A stretch of DNA of 64,000 nucleotides from Aliiroseovarius pelagivivens (GTDB lineage Bacteria > Pseudomonadota > Alphaproteobacteria > Rhodobacterales > Rhodobacteraceae), in the NCBI RefSeq assembly GCF_900302485.1, contig NZ_OMOI01000001.1, forward strand, positions 372,001 to 436,000. The letters are read 5' to 3'. Below the pieces are notes generated by a model, which was given only the letters and a program-made list of their open reading frames with translations, searched no databases and was not told where the DNA came from. Positions within the stretch are counted from its first letter, which is position 1. Every line of letters starts with the position of its first letter. The position numbers and the translations under genes are program-made. Positions 33,336-43,261 of this stretch are shown here, piece by piece.

Positions 33336-34997
33336 TTAGGTGCCGTCCCGCCAGCGATTCACGATCGGATAGCGCCGATCCAGCCAGAAGCTGCGCTTGG
33401 TCAGGCGAGTGCCGGGCGCGGACTGGAAGCGTTTGTATTCGCTGATGAAGACCAGATGCTCGATTTTCTTGACGGTTGCCTTGTCAAAGCCTTCTGAAAC
33501 CAGTTTAGCCACAGATTTCTCATCATCGATCAACCCTTCAAGGATCGCATCCAGCACGTCATAGGGCGGCAGGCTGTCCTCGTCCTTTTGGTCTGGACGA
33601 AGTTCGGCCGAGGGCGGCTTGTCGATGATCGACACCGGGATGACCTCGCCTTCCGGGCCTTTCATCCAATCGCGGTGATTGGCATTGCGCCAGCGGCATT
33701 GTTCGAACACGCGGATCTTATACAGATCTTTGATCGGGTTATAGCCGCCCGACATGTCGCCATAGATCGTGGCATAGCCCACGGCGACCTCGGATTTGTT
33801 GCCGGTGGTCAGAAGCATCGCGCCGGTTTTGTTGGAAAGCGCCATCAACAGCAGACCACGCAGGCGGGACTGGATGTTTTCTTCGGTCACGTCGGGCTCT
33901 AGTCCTTCGAAGAACGGGGCCAGAGTGTTGGTAATCGCGTCGCGCCCTTCTTTGATCGGTACAAAATCATACGTACAGCCAAGGCGGTTCGCGATGTCCT
34001 TGGCGTCATCCAATGACCCTTGCGAGGTGTATTCGGACGGCAGCATCACGCAGCGCACGTTTTCGGGGCCAAGCGCATCAGCGGCAATGGTCGCAACAAT
34101 CGCACTGTCGATCCCGCCCGACAGGCCCAGTAGCACCTGTTTGAAGCCGGTTTTGCCCATATAATCACGAAGGCTTTCGACCATCGCGCGATAATCCCCT
34201 TCCCACTCATCGCTAAGCTGGGCGATGGGTCCGGGCTGGATGCGCCAGCCATCATCGGTGTTGGTCAGGTCCACGTGCCGGATCTCTTCGTCGAAATCAG
34301 CCATGCGGAAGGCCAGCTCTCCACCTGGGTTCAGGGCGAAAGAAGCACCATCAAACACCTGATCATCTTGCCCGCCGACCATGTTCAGATAGACCAGCGG
34401 CAGACCGGTTTCGACCACGCGACCCACCATGTGATTCAGGCGCACGTCGAACTTGTTGCGGTAGTAAGGCGAGCCATTGGGGATCAGCAGGAACTCGGCC
34501 CCACTTTCGGCGAGCGTTTCGCAGACGTCCTCGGCGTGCCATGCGTCTTCGCAGATCGGCGTGCCGATACGGATCGGACCCATCGAATACGGCCCTTGCG
34601 GGTCGGCCGAGGTGAAGTGGCGTTCCTCATCAAACACGGTTTCGTTAGGCAGACGTTGCTTCAAAATCCGCGTGGCGATCTTGCCGCCCTGCAAGATGTA
34701 ATAGGCGTTATAGAGGTCCTTGCCGTCGTGATACGGCGCGCCGATGCCCATCGCGGGGCCGTCGGCGCAGTCTTTGGCCAGCGCCTCGACCGCGTCCATC
34801 GCGTCGCGGAAAAACTGCGGGCGCATCACCAGATCCTGCGTCTGATATCCGGTCACAAAGGCCTCGGGCAGGGCCAGCATGTCGCTGCCAGCCACTTTCG
34901 CCGCGTGCCAGGCATCGCGGGCCTTGTCGGCATTGCCAGAAATTGCGCCCACGGTTGGGTTCAGTTGTGCCAGTGTCAGGCGGAAATTGTCACTCAT
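33336..34997 (-). CDS. nadE: Glutamine-dependent NAD+ synthetase
   Basis: A 553-residue enzyme with two domains. The N-terminal nitrilase-like glutaminase has the catalytic triad Glu45 (ALPEAFV), Lys113 (LKQRLPN) and Cys149 (TPICEDA). The C-terminal synthetase has the ATP pyrophosphatase loop GLSGGIDSAI (around 295) and the later TTGNKSE and GGYNPIKD motifs. It amidates nicotinic acid adenine dinucleotide to NAD using glutamine. The start at MSDNFRLTLAQLNPTVG begins exactly at the first nitrilase strand; upstream in-frame codons are not coding. Confidence 0.96.
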   Translation of the reverse strand: MSDNFRLTLAQLNPTVGAISGNADKARDAWHAAKVAGSDMLALPEAFVTGYQTQDLVMRPQFFRDAMDAVEALAKDCADGPAMGIGAPYHDGKDLYNAYYILQGGKIATRILKQRLPNETVFDEERHFTSADPQGPYSMGPIRIGTPICEDAWHAEDVCETLAESGAEFLLIPNGSPYYRNKFDVRLNHMVGRVVETGLPLVYLNMVGGQDDQVFDGASFALNPGGELAFRMADFDEEIRHVDLTNTDDGWRIQPGPIAQLSDEWEGDYRAMVESLRDYMGKTGFKQVLLGLSGGIDSAIVATIAADALGPENVRCVMLPSEYTSQGSLDDAKDIANRLGCTYDFVPIKEGRDAITNTLAPFFEGLEPDVTEENIQSRLRGLLLMALSNKTGAMLLTTGNKSEVAVGYATIYGDMSGGYNPIKDLYKIRVFEQCRWRNANHRDWMKGPEGEVIPVSIIDKPPSAELRPDQKDEDSLPPYDVLDAILEGLIDDEKSVAKLVSEGFDKATVKKIEHLVFISEYKRFQSAPGTRLTKRSFWLDRRYPIVNRWRDGT

Positions 34998-35179
34998 CGC
35001 GCTAGTCCTTCTTCCCGGCATTGCGGGGGATGGTTTGGCACAGATGTAGCAGGTTTGCCCGTAGGATAAAGAGGCTGAACGGGAAAAGCGTTGTCTCGGC
35101 TTTTTGGACGGCATAGTCTGAGCGCGAACAGGCTGCGGCCGTCCAATAACAAGTCAAAGAAATTGAACGAGGTTTCGAG

Positions 35180-36694
35180 ATGCAAAGCCCCCTGATCGGA
35201 TTTCGCGGAGTGGTCGCTTTGGCGCTTGTATTGCCCGCGGTTGCAATGGCGCAGGTCGAAACCAAGCAATACGAAGACGGCTCGGTTTATGACGGGACGT
35301 TCAAGGGCGGATTGCAGCACGGGATGGGTACACTGACCCTGCCGTCGGGCTATGAATACACGGGCGAGTTCATGGAGGGCGAGATCGTCGGCCAGGGCGT
35401 GGCGCGCTTCCCCAATGGATCCATCTATGAAGGCAGCTTTGTGAAGGGCAAGCCCGAAGGGTTCGGCAAGATTACCTTTGCTGATGGCGCCAGTTTCGAA
35501 GGAGACTGGGTCGATGGCAAGATCAATGGATCGGGTCTGGCACTTTACGCCAACGGCATCCAGTACGAAGGCGGATTTCGCAACGCGATGCACCACGGGC
35601 AAGGGCGGCTACAAAGCCCGTCTGGCTATATCTATGAAGGCGATTGGGTCGCCGGCGTGAAAGAGGGCCGAGGCCGGTCCACCTATCCAGACGGGTCCGT
35701 TTACGAAGGCGGCATGCGCGGTGGCGAACGCGACGGCGCGGGCAAGCTGACCCAGCCAGATGGCATGATGTATGAAGGCAATTGGACACAAGGCCAGATG
35801 GACGGCGAAGGTGTGCTGACGCAGTCCAACGGCGATGTCTATTCCGGCCAGTTTCAGGCGGGATCCCGGCAGGGGGTCGGGACGGTCGACTACGCCAACG
35901 GGGATCGCTACGAGGGCAGCTTTGAGGCTGACCAACGTCATGGTCAAGGCACCTTTATCGGTGCGGATGGCTATAACTATGAGGGCGGCTGGATTGCCGG
36001 TGTGATCGAAGGCGACGGCGGCGTGACCTATCCTGATGGCTCTGTCTATAAGGGCCAGTTCCGGGCCGGTCTGGCCGATGGCGTGGGTATGATCACCTAT
36101 CCGGATGGCAGCAGTTTCGAAGGCGGCTGGAAAGACGGTGTAATCGAAGGCAAGGGCATTGCCCTGCTGGCGGATGGCGCGCGCTATGAGGGGACGTTCA
36201 AAGAGGCGTTGTTCGACGGCGAAGGCACGTTGGAAACTGCGGATGGTGCCAGCTATTCCGGCGGATGGCAGTCCGGGATGTTCCACGGGCAAGGTGTCTC
36301 GAAACTGGCGGATGGCGCGACCTATGAAGGTGCTTTCGTGGGCGGTAAACGCGAGGGGCGCGGCACTTATGTGACGTCTGACGGGTTCAGCTATGATGGC
36401 GCGTGGCGCTCGGGCCTGTTTGAGGGGCAGGGTATTGCGATCTATCCCAGCGGGGATCGGTATGAAGGTGGCTTCAAGGCCGGAAAACGTCACGGTCAGG
36501 GCGTGGTCTATCGTGCGGATGGCAGCCAGGAAGAAGGCACATGGGAAAACGGCTTGATTGCAGGTGCGATCGAAACCGCCCCGGCGCCTGCGGTGGGCAG
36601 CGATGCGGCCGCTGCGGCGGCTGAAGCGGCTGGCGCGGCCTCGACCGCTGGTGCGGATAACGCCTCAGATGACGGTCAGGCTGATAGCGAGTAA
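35180..36694 (+). CDS. Secreted protein with 19 tandem MORN repeats
   Basis: A 504-residue protein with a signal peptide (LIGFRGVVALALVLPAVAMA) followed by 19 consecutive MORN units of exactly 23 residues, the first Tyr at residue 37 and the last unit starting at 451 with no insertions. Each unit has the form YEGxWxxGxxxGxG. The C-terminal 50 residues are low-complexity Ala/Ser/Asp-rich. MORN arrays bind phospholipids or proteins in eukaryotes; in bacteria the role is mostly unknown. It is periplasmic or surface-exposed by inference. GAGG precedes the ATG. Confidence 0.93.
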   Translation: MQSPLIGFRGVVALALVLPAVAMAQVETKQYEDGSVYDGTFKGGLQHGMGTLTLPSGYEYTGEFMEGEIVGQGVARFPNGSIYEGSFVKGKPEGFGKITFADGASFEGDWVDGKINGSGLALYANGIQYEGGFRNAMHHGQGRLQSPSGYIYEGDWVAGVKEGRGRSTYPDGSVYEGGMRGGERDGAGKLTQPDGMMYEGNWTQGQMDGEGVLTQSNGDVYSGQFQAGSRQGVGTVDYANGDRYEGSFEADQRHGQGTFIGADGYNYEGGWIAGVIEGDGGVTYPDGSVYKGQFRAGLADGVGMITYPDGSSFEGGWKDGVIEGKGIALLADGARYEGTFKEALFDGEGTLETADGASYSGGWQSGMFHGQGVSKLADGATYEGAFVGGKREGRGTYVTSDGFSYDGAWRSGLFEGQGIAIYPSGDRYEGGFKAGKRHGQGVVYRADGSQEEGTWENGLIAGAIETAPAPAVGSDAAAAAAEAAGAASTAGADNASDDGQADSE

Positions 36695-36732
36695 CATCCA
36701 TATGGATGTGCCTGTTCGGGCGATTTCCCGAA
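36694..36732. repeat. Paired palindromes between the MORN gene and the leu leader
   Basis: A perfect 16-base palindrome ACATCCATATGGATGT at 36694-36709 begins at the MORN stop codon. It is followed by a TTCGGG/CCCGAA hairpin at 36715-36732 that ends in six A residues on the plus strand, so it lacks the T run of an intrinsic terminator. The role is unknown. Confidence 0.6.
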
Positions 36733-36740
36733 AAAAGGGC

Positions 36741-36768
36741 TTTAACTTGGCGGAATCCGACGTATATT
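36741..36768 (+). promoter_or_regulatory. Probable promoter of the leuA transcript
   Basis: A candidate -35 TTTAAC (36741-36746) and -10 TATATT (36763-36768) separated by 16 bases. The expected start of transcription, about 7 bases on, coincides with the first base of the leader ATG at 36776. Confidence 0.45.
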
Positions 36769-36775
36769 TGCGCCC

Positions 36776-36844
36776 ATGAACATGCAGACCCATATCACTT
36801 TCCGCCCCGCACTGGGCCTTCTGCTACTGCTTAGCCGCCTCTGA
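36776..36844 (+). CDS. leuL: leuA leader peptide (leucine attenuator)
   Basis: A 22-codon frame reading MNMQTHITFRPALGLLLLLSRL then TGA. Seven Leu codons occur within the last ten codons, including five in a row, the pattern of an amino-acid attenuator leader. It lies 110 bases before leuA. Leu-starved ribosomes would stall here and alter folding of the RNA downstream. No ribosome binding site precedes the ATG, and the likely promoter would start transcription at or next to the ATG, so translation may be leaderless, as reported for the Sinorhizobium trp leader. Confidence 0.8.
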   Translation: MNMQTHITFRPALGLLLLLSRL

Positions 36845-36954
36845 GCGTGCCGTTTAGGCGCGACCGCTCAGGGGACACGCCAACCGCGCCACGAACCGGC
36901 CCGAACCTTGTGGGCCACTAAGGCTAAGAACTTATATCTAAAGAGACAAAGATC
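36845..36954 (+). promoter_or_regulatory. Putative leuA attenuator RNA region
   Basis: Competing stems are visible: GCGTG (36845-36849) with CACGC (36876-36880); GGCGCG (36857-36862) with CGCGCC (36885-36890); and GGCCC (36898-36902) with GGGCC (36912-36916). The first two overlap and are mutually exclusive. No T-tract follows the last stem, so a canonical intrinsic terminator is not seen. Confidence 0.5.
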
Positions 36955-38493
36955 ATGACCAATCCCTCGGATCACGTGTTGATTTTCGACACCACTTTGC
37001 GTGACGGCGAACAAAGCCCTGGCGCAACTATGACCCATGACGAGAAGCTGGAAATTGCCGAGATGCTGGACGAGATGGGCGTCGACATCATCGAAGCGGG
37101 CTTTCCGATCGCCTCTGAAGGCGACTTTGCAGCCGTTTCCGAAATTGCCGAGCGTTCGCAGAACTCGGTCATCTGCGGGCTGAGCCGCGCGAACTTTAAG
37201 GATATCGATCGTTGTGCTGAAGCTGTGCGCAAGGCCGCGAAGCCGCGCATTCACACCTTCATCGGCACCTCGCCCTTGCACCGCGCCATTCCCGATTTGA
37301 CGATGGACGAGATGGCCGACCTGATCCACGAAACCGTCAGCCATGCGCGCAATTTGGTAGATGACGTGCAGTGGTCGCCGATGGACGCGACCCGGACCGA
37401 GCATGATTATCTGTGCCGCGTGATCGAGATTGCGATCAAGGCAGGTGCCACGACGATCAACATTCCCGACACTGTGGGCTATACCGCCCCACGCGAAAGT
37501 GCGGACCTGATCCGGATGCTGATTGAACGTGTGCCGGGCGCGGACGAGATCGTTTTCGCCACGCACTGCCACAACGACTTGGGCATGGCGACCGCCAATG
37601 CCTTGGCAGCTGTGGAAGCGGGCGCGCGTCAGATCGAATGCACCATCAACGGTCTGGGCGAACGGGCGGGTAACACCGCGCTGGAAGAGGTCGTGATGGC
37701 CCTGAAAGTGCGCAATGACATCATGCCCTTCCAGACGCAGATCGACACCACGAAGATCATGAACATCTCGCGTCGTGTGGCGCAGGTGTCGGGTTTTGCC
37801 GTGCAGTACAACAAGGCCATCGTCGGTAAGAACGCCTTCGCTCATGAAAGTGGGATCCATCAGGATGGCATGCTGAAGAACCCGGAAAACTTCGAGATCA
37901 TGCGCCCCGAGGACATCGGTCTGGCCGGAACCTCGCTGCCCTTGGGCAAGCACTCGGGCCGGGCTGCGTTGAAGGCCAAATTGAACGATCTGGGCTTTGA
38001 TGTGGGTGACAACCAGTTGAAGGACGTCTTTGTGCGCTTCAAGGAACTGGCCGACACCAAGAAAGAGGTGTTCGACGAGGATATCGTCGCGCTGATGACC
38101 GATGGTACCGACGACGCCAATGATCAGCTGCAGGTGAAGTCTCTGCGTGTGATTGCCGGTGGCGAGGAAAAGAACACCGCCGATCTGACCATGACCGTGA
38201 ACGGTGTCGAGCACAAAGTGACCTCGGAAGGTGACGGGCCGGTCGACGCCGCGTTCAACTGTGTGAAGATGATCTTCCCGCATGAGGCACGCCTGCAACT
38301 GTATCAGGTGCATGCCGTGACCGAGGGCACCGACGCGCAGGCGACTGTTTCTGTGCGCATGGAAGAGAACGGCAAGATCGTGACCGGTCAGTCCTCGCAC
38401 ACCGATACGATCCTGGCCTCGGTCCGGGCTTACGTGAACGCGCTGAACAATCTGATCACGCGCCGCGAAAAGACCAAGCCCGAGGGCGTCTAA
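36955..38493 (+). CDS. leuA: 2-isopropylmalate synthase
   Basis: A 512-residue enzyme catalysing the first step of leucine synthesis, condensing acetyl-CoA and 2-oxoisovalerate. The HMGL-like TIM barrel starts VLIFDTTLRDGEQSPGATM, with metal-binding THCHNDLGMATAN (about 203-215) and GLGERAGNTALEEV (about 227-240). The C-terminal LeuA allosteric domain (about 380-512) is complete, so leucine feedback is likely. It is preceded by a leucine-rich leader peptide and followed by a terminator. Confidence 0.97.
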   Translation: MTNPSDHVLIFDTTLRDGEQSPGATMTHDEKLEIAEMLDEMGVDIIEAGFPIASEGDFAAVSEIAERSQNSVICGLSRANFKDIDRCAEAVRKAAKPRIHTFIGTSPLHRAIPDLTMDEMADLIHETVSHARNLVDDVQWSPMDATRTEHDYLCRVIEIAIKAGATTINIPDTVGYTAPRESADLIRMLIERVPGADEIVFATHCHNDLGMATANALAAVEAGARQIECTINGLGERAGNTALEEVVMALKVRNDIMPFQTQIDTTKIMNISRRVAQVSGFAVQYNKAIVGKNAFAHESGIHQDGMLKNPENFEIMRPEDIGLAGTSLPLGKHSGRAALKAKLNDLGFDVGDNQLKDVFVRFKELADTKKEVFDEDIVALMTDGTDDANDQLQVKSLRVIAGGEEKNTADLTMTVNGVEHKVTSEGDGPVDAAFNCVKMIFPHEARLQLYQVHAVTEGTDAQATVSVRMEENGKIVTGQSSHTDTILASVRAYVNALNNLITRREKTKPEGV

Positions 38494-38505
38494 CCAAAAC
38501 CAACG

Positions 38506-38536
38506 TGCGGGCGAAGTAATTTGCCCGCATTTCTGC
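38506..38536 (+). terminator. Intrinsic terminator after leuA
   Basis: A perfect 7-bp stem TGCGGGC (38506-38512) with GCCCGCA (38523-38529), followed by TTTCTGCGTTTTG. It lies 12 bases after the leuA stop. Confidence 0.75.
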
Positions 38537-38581
38537 GTTTTGTTTGAAAAGTGAAAGTTTTTTGTGCTTGGTGGCAGCAAT

Positions 38582-38698
38582 CTTTCACCAAATGTATGAA
38601 TCCCCCATGTTCTTGGCGATAAGCCGCTTGCCTGTCCGTATTAGGGCTTTCACCAAAGGGCTTGGAGGCTTATATATCCATCGGTCTGCACCCTTTGG
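38582..38698. repeat. Direct and inverted repeats upstream of mreB
   Basis: The 11-mer CTTTCACCAAA occurs at 38582-38592 and again at 38647-38657, 65 bases apart. The second copy overlaps CCAAAGGG (38653-38660), which has a perfect inverted partner CCCTTTGG at 38691-38698 across a 30-base loop. These lie in the 249-base leuA-mreB gap, which has no gene, and are candidates for regulator sites or a leader hairpin of the rod operon. Confidence 0.45.
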
Positions 38699-38733
38699 GA
38701 GTCGCGGGCACATAGGGGATTTGAACGGGATAG

Positions 38734-39780
<1,047 letters not shown>

Positions 39781-39831
39781 TCGGGTCTGCCCCGCCGGTG
39801 GGGCGCGCCCGTCGGGTAACCGGAGGCCAGA

Positions 39832-40773
39832 TTGGCACGCAAACCGAACCAGACTGAAGAATACAGCCGTCCGCTGCGCAGGCTTTTTGTCGGCTTGCTT
39901 ATGCTGTGTCTGTTTCTGGTCTTTCTTGTCTGGCGGATCGACAGCCCTCGGGTGGAACGCTTCCGGTCCAACCTGATCGACACGGTGGTGCCCAGTTTTG
40001 ACTGGGCCTTGGTACCGGTGACCAAACTGGTTGGCATGGTCGAGGACTTTCAATCCTACCAACGCATTTACGAACAAAACCAGGAACTGCGCCGCGAACT
40101 TCAGCAGATGAAGGCGTGGAAAGAAGCCGCACTTCAGTTAGAGCAAGAAAACGCGCAGCTTCTGAACCTGAACAATGTGCGGTTGGACGCGCAGTTAAGC
40201 TATGTGACTGGTGTTGTTCTGACCGACAGCGGGTCGCCATTTCGCCAGTCTGTACTTTTGAACATTGGGACAAGGGATGGTTTGGTCGATGGCTGGGCCG
40301 CGACCGATGGTCTTGGGCTTGCAGGGCGGATCGCGGGTGTGGGGAAACGTACCAGCCGCGTCATTCTTTTGACCGACAGCAACAGCCGTATTCCGATCAT
40401 GGTGCAACCTTCGGGGCAGAATGCACTTCTAGTAGGTGACAACTCTGCCGTCCCACCGATCGAGTTTTTGGAGAGCCCAGAAAAGGTCCGCCCCGGCGAC
40501 CGCGTTGTGTCGTCCGGCGATGGGGGCGTGTTCCCCGCCGGGCTTTTGGTGGGTCATGTGGCAATGGGCACCGACCGGCGGTTGCGGGTCCGGTTGGCGG
40601 CCGACTACGAACGGCTTCAGTTCCTACGTGTTTTGCGCAGCCATCCGGGGGAAATGGTCGAGGGCGAAGGCAGCCTGATCGTGTCCTCACCTGCAGTGCC
40701 GCCTGTGCCAGCCGGCACGGATGAGGCCAGCGAAACGGGCACTGCTGTCGTAGAGGGAGGCGCAAGCGAATGA
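39832..40773 (+). CDS. mreC: Rod shape-determining protein MreC (TTG start)
   Basis: A 313-residue bitopic membrane protein: one helix near 20-40, a periplasmic coiled coil (about 70-115, YQRIYEQNQELRRELQQMKA in part) and the beta-barrel MreC domain. MreC links MreB and PBP2 and activates elongation. The start codon is TTG at 39832, supported by CGGAGG at 39821-39826 with correct spacing and by the next residues ARKPNQTEEYS. The C-terminal tail is Pro/Glu/Gly-rich. Its stop overlaps the mreD start (ATGA). Confidence 0.94.
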   Translation: MARKPNQTEEYSRPLRRLFVGLLMLCLFLVFLVWRIDSPRVERFRSNLIDTVVPSFDWALVPVTKLVGMVEDFQSYQRIYEQNQELRRELQQMKAWKEAALQLEQENAQLLNLNNVRLDAQLSYVTGVVLTDSGSPFRQSVLLNIGTRDGLVDGWAATDGLGLAGRIAGVGKRTSRVILLTDSNSRIPIMVQPSGQNALLVGDNSAVPPIEFLESPEKVRPGDRVVSSGDGGVFPAGLLVGHVAMGTDRRLRVRLAADYERLQFLRVLRSHPGEMVEGEGSLIVSSPAVPPVPAGTDEASETGTAVVEGGASE

Positions 40774-41309
40774 CCGATCGCGTCACGCTTCTTCGCTGGG
40801 CCTTCTGGGGACTGTTGATCGTGACCTCGGCGGGTCTTCTGTTTGTGAAACTTCTGCCGCTGGACCTGAATGCCGGACGCTTTCCCGGCCCTGACCTCTT
40901 CATGGCCATCGTGATGGCATGGATGCTGCGCCGACCGGATTACGTGCCCATTCTTTTGGTCGCGATCCTGATCTTCCTAACCGACCTTCTGCATCATGAC
41001 ATCCCTGCTATCGGTGCCCTGATGGCTGTGATCGGGCTTGAGGTGCTACGGCGCCGCGAGGCCGGGTTGCGTGAGCAACCCTTCATGATCGAATGGGGTG
41101 TTGTTACCGCCGTTTTGCTTGCGATGCTCTTGGCCGAGCGGATCCTTCTTATGGTCTTCTTTGTCGAACAGATTCCGTTCGGCCGCGCTCTGCTGCAGTT
41201 CATAAGCACAATTGCGGTCTATCCGGCGGTGGTGTTCGTCTCGGTCTTCGTATTGGGCGTTGAGAAACTTCAACCCGGTGACGATCCAGTGCGGAGCCAG
41301 GCAGCATGA
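40770..41309 (+). CDS. mreD: Rod shape-determining protein MreD
   Basis: A 179-residue integral membrane protein with about five helices, typical for MreD. It is recognised by position between mreC and mrdA, by size, and by LPLDLNAGRFPGPDLFMAIV, the family Pro-Gly-Pro-Asp segment in the first loop. It is part of the elongasome, where its role is to balance MreC activity. Four-base ATGA overlaps on both sides couple its translation to mreC and mrdA. Confidence 0.92.
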   Translation: MTDRVTLLRWAFWGLLIVTSAGLLFVKLLPLDLNAGRFPGPDLFMAIVMAWMLRRPDYVPILLVAILIFLTDLLHHDIPAIGALMAVIGLEVLRRREAGLREQPFMIEWGVVTAVLLAMLLAERILLMVFFVEQIPFGRALLQFISTIAVYPAVVFVSVFVLGVEKLQPGDDPVRSQAA

Positions 41310-43261
41310 AGCGATCCCCCGTAGATACCGAGACCAGCGCACGCAAGATTACCCGGCGAGGATTGTTCCTTGGCGGGCTTCAAGTCTCGTTCGCAGCGAT
41401 GCTGGTGGGGCGAATGCGCTATATGCAGGTCGAGCAAGCCGACGAGTACCGCGATCTTGCCGAAGAAAACCGGGTAAAGTTCTCGCTGCTTCCGCCCGCA
41501 CGTGGGCTGATCTATGACCGCAATGGCGTGTTGATCGCGGGGAACGAACAGAACTATCGCATCGTGATTGTGCGCGAGGATGCAGACGATCCCGAAGCCG
41601 TGCTGGAACGCCTGCGCAAGATCGTCTGGATCGACGACGAGGATGTGAAACGCACCTTGGACGAGATGCGTCGCCGCAGCCCCTTTGTGCCCGTTACCGT
41701 GGCCGATCGTGTCGCATGGGAAGACGTCGCTGAAGTTGCGGTAAACGCGCCTGCGCTGCCCGGCATTACCGCCGATGTGGGCCTGTCGCGCAGTTATCCG
41801 CGCGCCAATGATTTTGCCCATGTGATTGGATATGTGGGGCCGGTGTCAGACTATGACCTGTCCAAGCTCGAGGACCCTGATCCCCTTCTGCAAATCCCAC
41901 GCTTCCAGATTGGGAAAAGCGGCGTGGAAGCGAAGATGGAGCTGGACTTGCGCGGCTCGGCTGGGACGCGCGAGGTCGAGGTGAATGCCGTAGGTCGTGA
42001 AATGCGCGAGCTGGGCCGAGAAGAAGGCCGTGCTGGTGACAACATTCAGCTGTCGGTGGATGCCGATCTGCAAGCCTATGTACAGGCGCGACTTGCAGGC
42101 GAAAGCGCGGCGGCCGTCGTGATGGACACCGTAACTGGGGATGTGCTGGCGATCGGGTCAGCCCCGACGTTCGACCCCAACAAGTTCGTGCGCGGGATTT
42201 CCAGCAAGGACTATAGCACGCTTCTAAACGACAAATACCGCCCGCTGGCCGCAAAGCCGGCTCAGGGCACCTATCCACCCGGATCGACCTTCAAGATGGT
42301 CACGGCTTTGGCTGCGCTTGAAGAAGGCGTGATCGACGAGAACGAAACCATCCGCTGCAACGGTCACGTCGAGGTGCACAGGCGCAGGTTCCACTGCTGG
42401 AAACGCGTGGGACATGGTGCAGTAGACTTGACGAAAAGCCTGCGTGAAAGCTGCGACATCTATTATTATGAGATCGCCCAACGGGTCGGGATCGAAAAGA
42501 TCGCCGAGATGGCGCGCAAGCTGGGCTTGGGAGAGCGTCATGACTTGCCACTGTCCGCCATTGCGCAGGGCCTGATCCCCACCAAGGCGTGGAAACGCGA
42601 GGCGCGGGGCGCTGATTGGGTGATCGGTGACAGTCTGAACGCGGGCATTGGTCAGGGCTTCGTTCTGGCCTCGCCCTTGCAACTGGCGGTGATGACCGCG
42701 CGTTTGGCGACTGGGCATGCGATCTATCCGCGGCTCGTCCGCTCGGTCAACGGGGTCGAGACACCGGTGCGCAATGATGGCCCCTTGGACATCAGTTCAA
42801 GCAGCCTGGCTGCAATCCGTCAGGGCATGTACGAGGTCGTAAATGCCAAGCGCGGCACTGCGGGGCGGTCGAAGGTCGTCGGCGACGACCTGCGAATGGC
42901 GGGTAAGACCGGCACCAGTCAGGTCCGCAACATCACCGCCGCCGAACGCGCGCGCGGGGTCAGCCGCAACGAAGACCTGCCTTGGGAACGGCGCGACCAT
43001 GCGCTGTTTGTCGGCTATGCGCCCCATGACAACCCGCGCTATGCGGTGGCGGTCGTGGTAGAACACGGAGGTGGCGGTTCCACAGCTGCGGCCCCCATCG
43101 CGCGCGACGTGATGCTGCAGGCGGCTTATAAGGGTCAGCCTCCGCTCGAGGCCTATCCGTCCAATCAACGTGGCACGATCCGATCCCGCCAACGCGACAT
43201 CGAAGAGATGTTGGAGATGCCGCATGCCGAGCGCGTAAAGGCCGCCGAGGGCCGCGCATGA
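41306..43261 (+). CDS. mrdA: Penicillin-binding protein 2 (elongasome transpeptidase)
   Basis: A 651-residue bitopic class B penicillin-binding protein that cross-links peptidoglycan during elongation. A membrane helix lies near residues 15-35. The pedestal domain precedes the transpeptidase, where the active-site STFK starts at Ser327. The SxN-type motif follows in RESCDIYYYE, and the KTG triad is in MAGKTGTSQV (about 532-541). It overlaps mreD and rodA by four bases each, so PBP2 and RodA are made in matched amounts. Confidence 0.96.
   Translation: MKRSPVDTETSARKITRRGLFLGGLQVSFAAMLVGRMRYMQVEQADEYRDLAEENRVKFSLLPPARGLIYDRNGVLIAGNEQNYRIVIVREDADDPEAVLERLRKIVWIDDEDVKRTLDEMRRRSPFVPVTVADRVAWEDVAEVAVNAPALPGITADVGLSRSYPRANDFAHVIGYVGPVSDYDLSKLEDPDPLLQIPRFQIGKSGVEAKMELDLRGSAGTREVEVNAVGREMRELGREEGRAGDNIQLSVDADLQAYVQARLAGESAAAVVMDTVTGDVLAIGSAPTFDPNKFVRGISSKDYSTLLNDKYRPLAAKPAQGTYPPGSTFKMVTALAALEEGVIDENETIRCNGHVEVHRRRFHCWKRVGHGAVDLTKSLRESCDIYYYEIAQRVGIEKIAEMARKLGLGERHDLPLSAIAQGLIPTKAWKREARGADWVIGDSLNAGIGQGFVLASPLQLAVMTARLATGHAIYPRLVRSVNGVETPVRNDGPLDISSSSLAAIRQGMYEVVNAKRGTAGRSKVVGDDLRMAGKTGTSQVRNITAAERARGVSRNEDLPWERRDHALFVGYAPHDNPRYAVAVVVEHGGGGSTAAAPIARDVMLQAAYKGQPPLEAYPSNQRGTIRSRQRDIEEMLEMPHAERVKAAEGRA

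Noticed and set aside
33317..33360. GC-rich inverted repeat between the MBL-fold gene and nadE as a shared terminator
   Set aside because: Part of it is nadE coding sequence and there is no T run on either strand.
35180..36694. Periodic DNA considered as a satellite or repeat element
   Set aside because: The period is 69 bases, equal to 23 codons of MORN units, and the frame is intact, so it is protein-level repetition.
36715..36732. TTCGGG/CCCGAA hairpin as the MORN gene terminator
   Set aside because: It is followed by A residues, not T, on the coding strand, so it is listed only as a palindrome.
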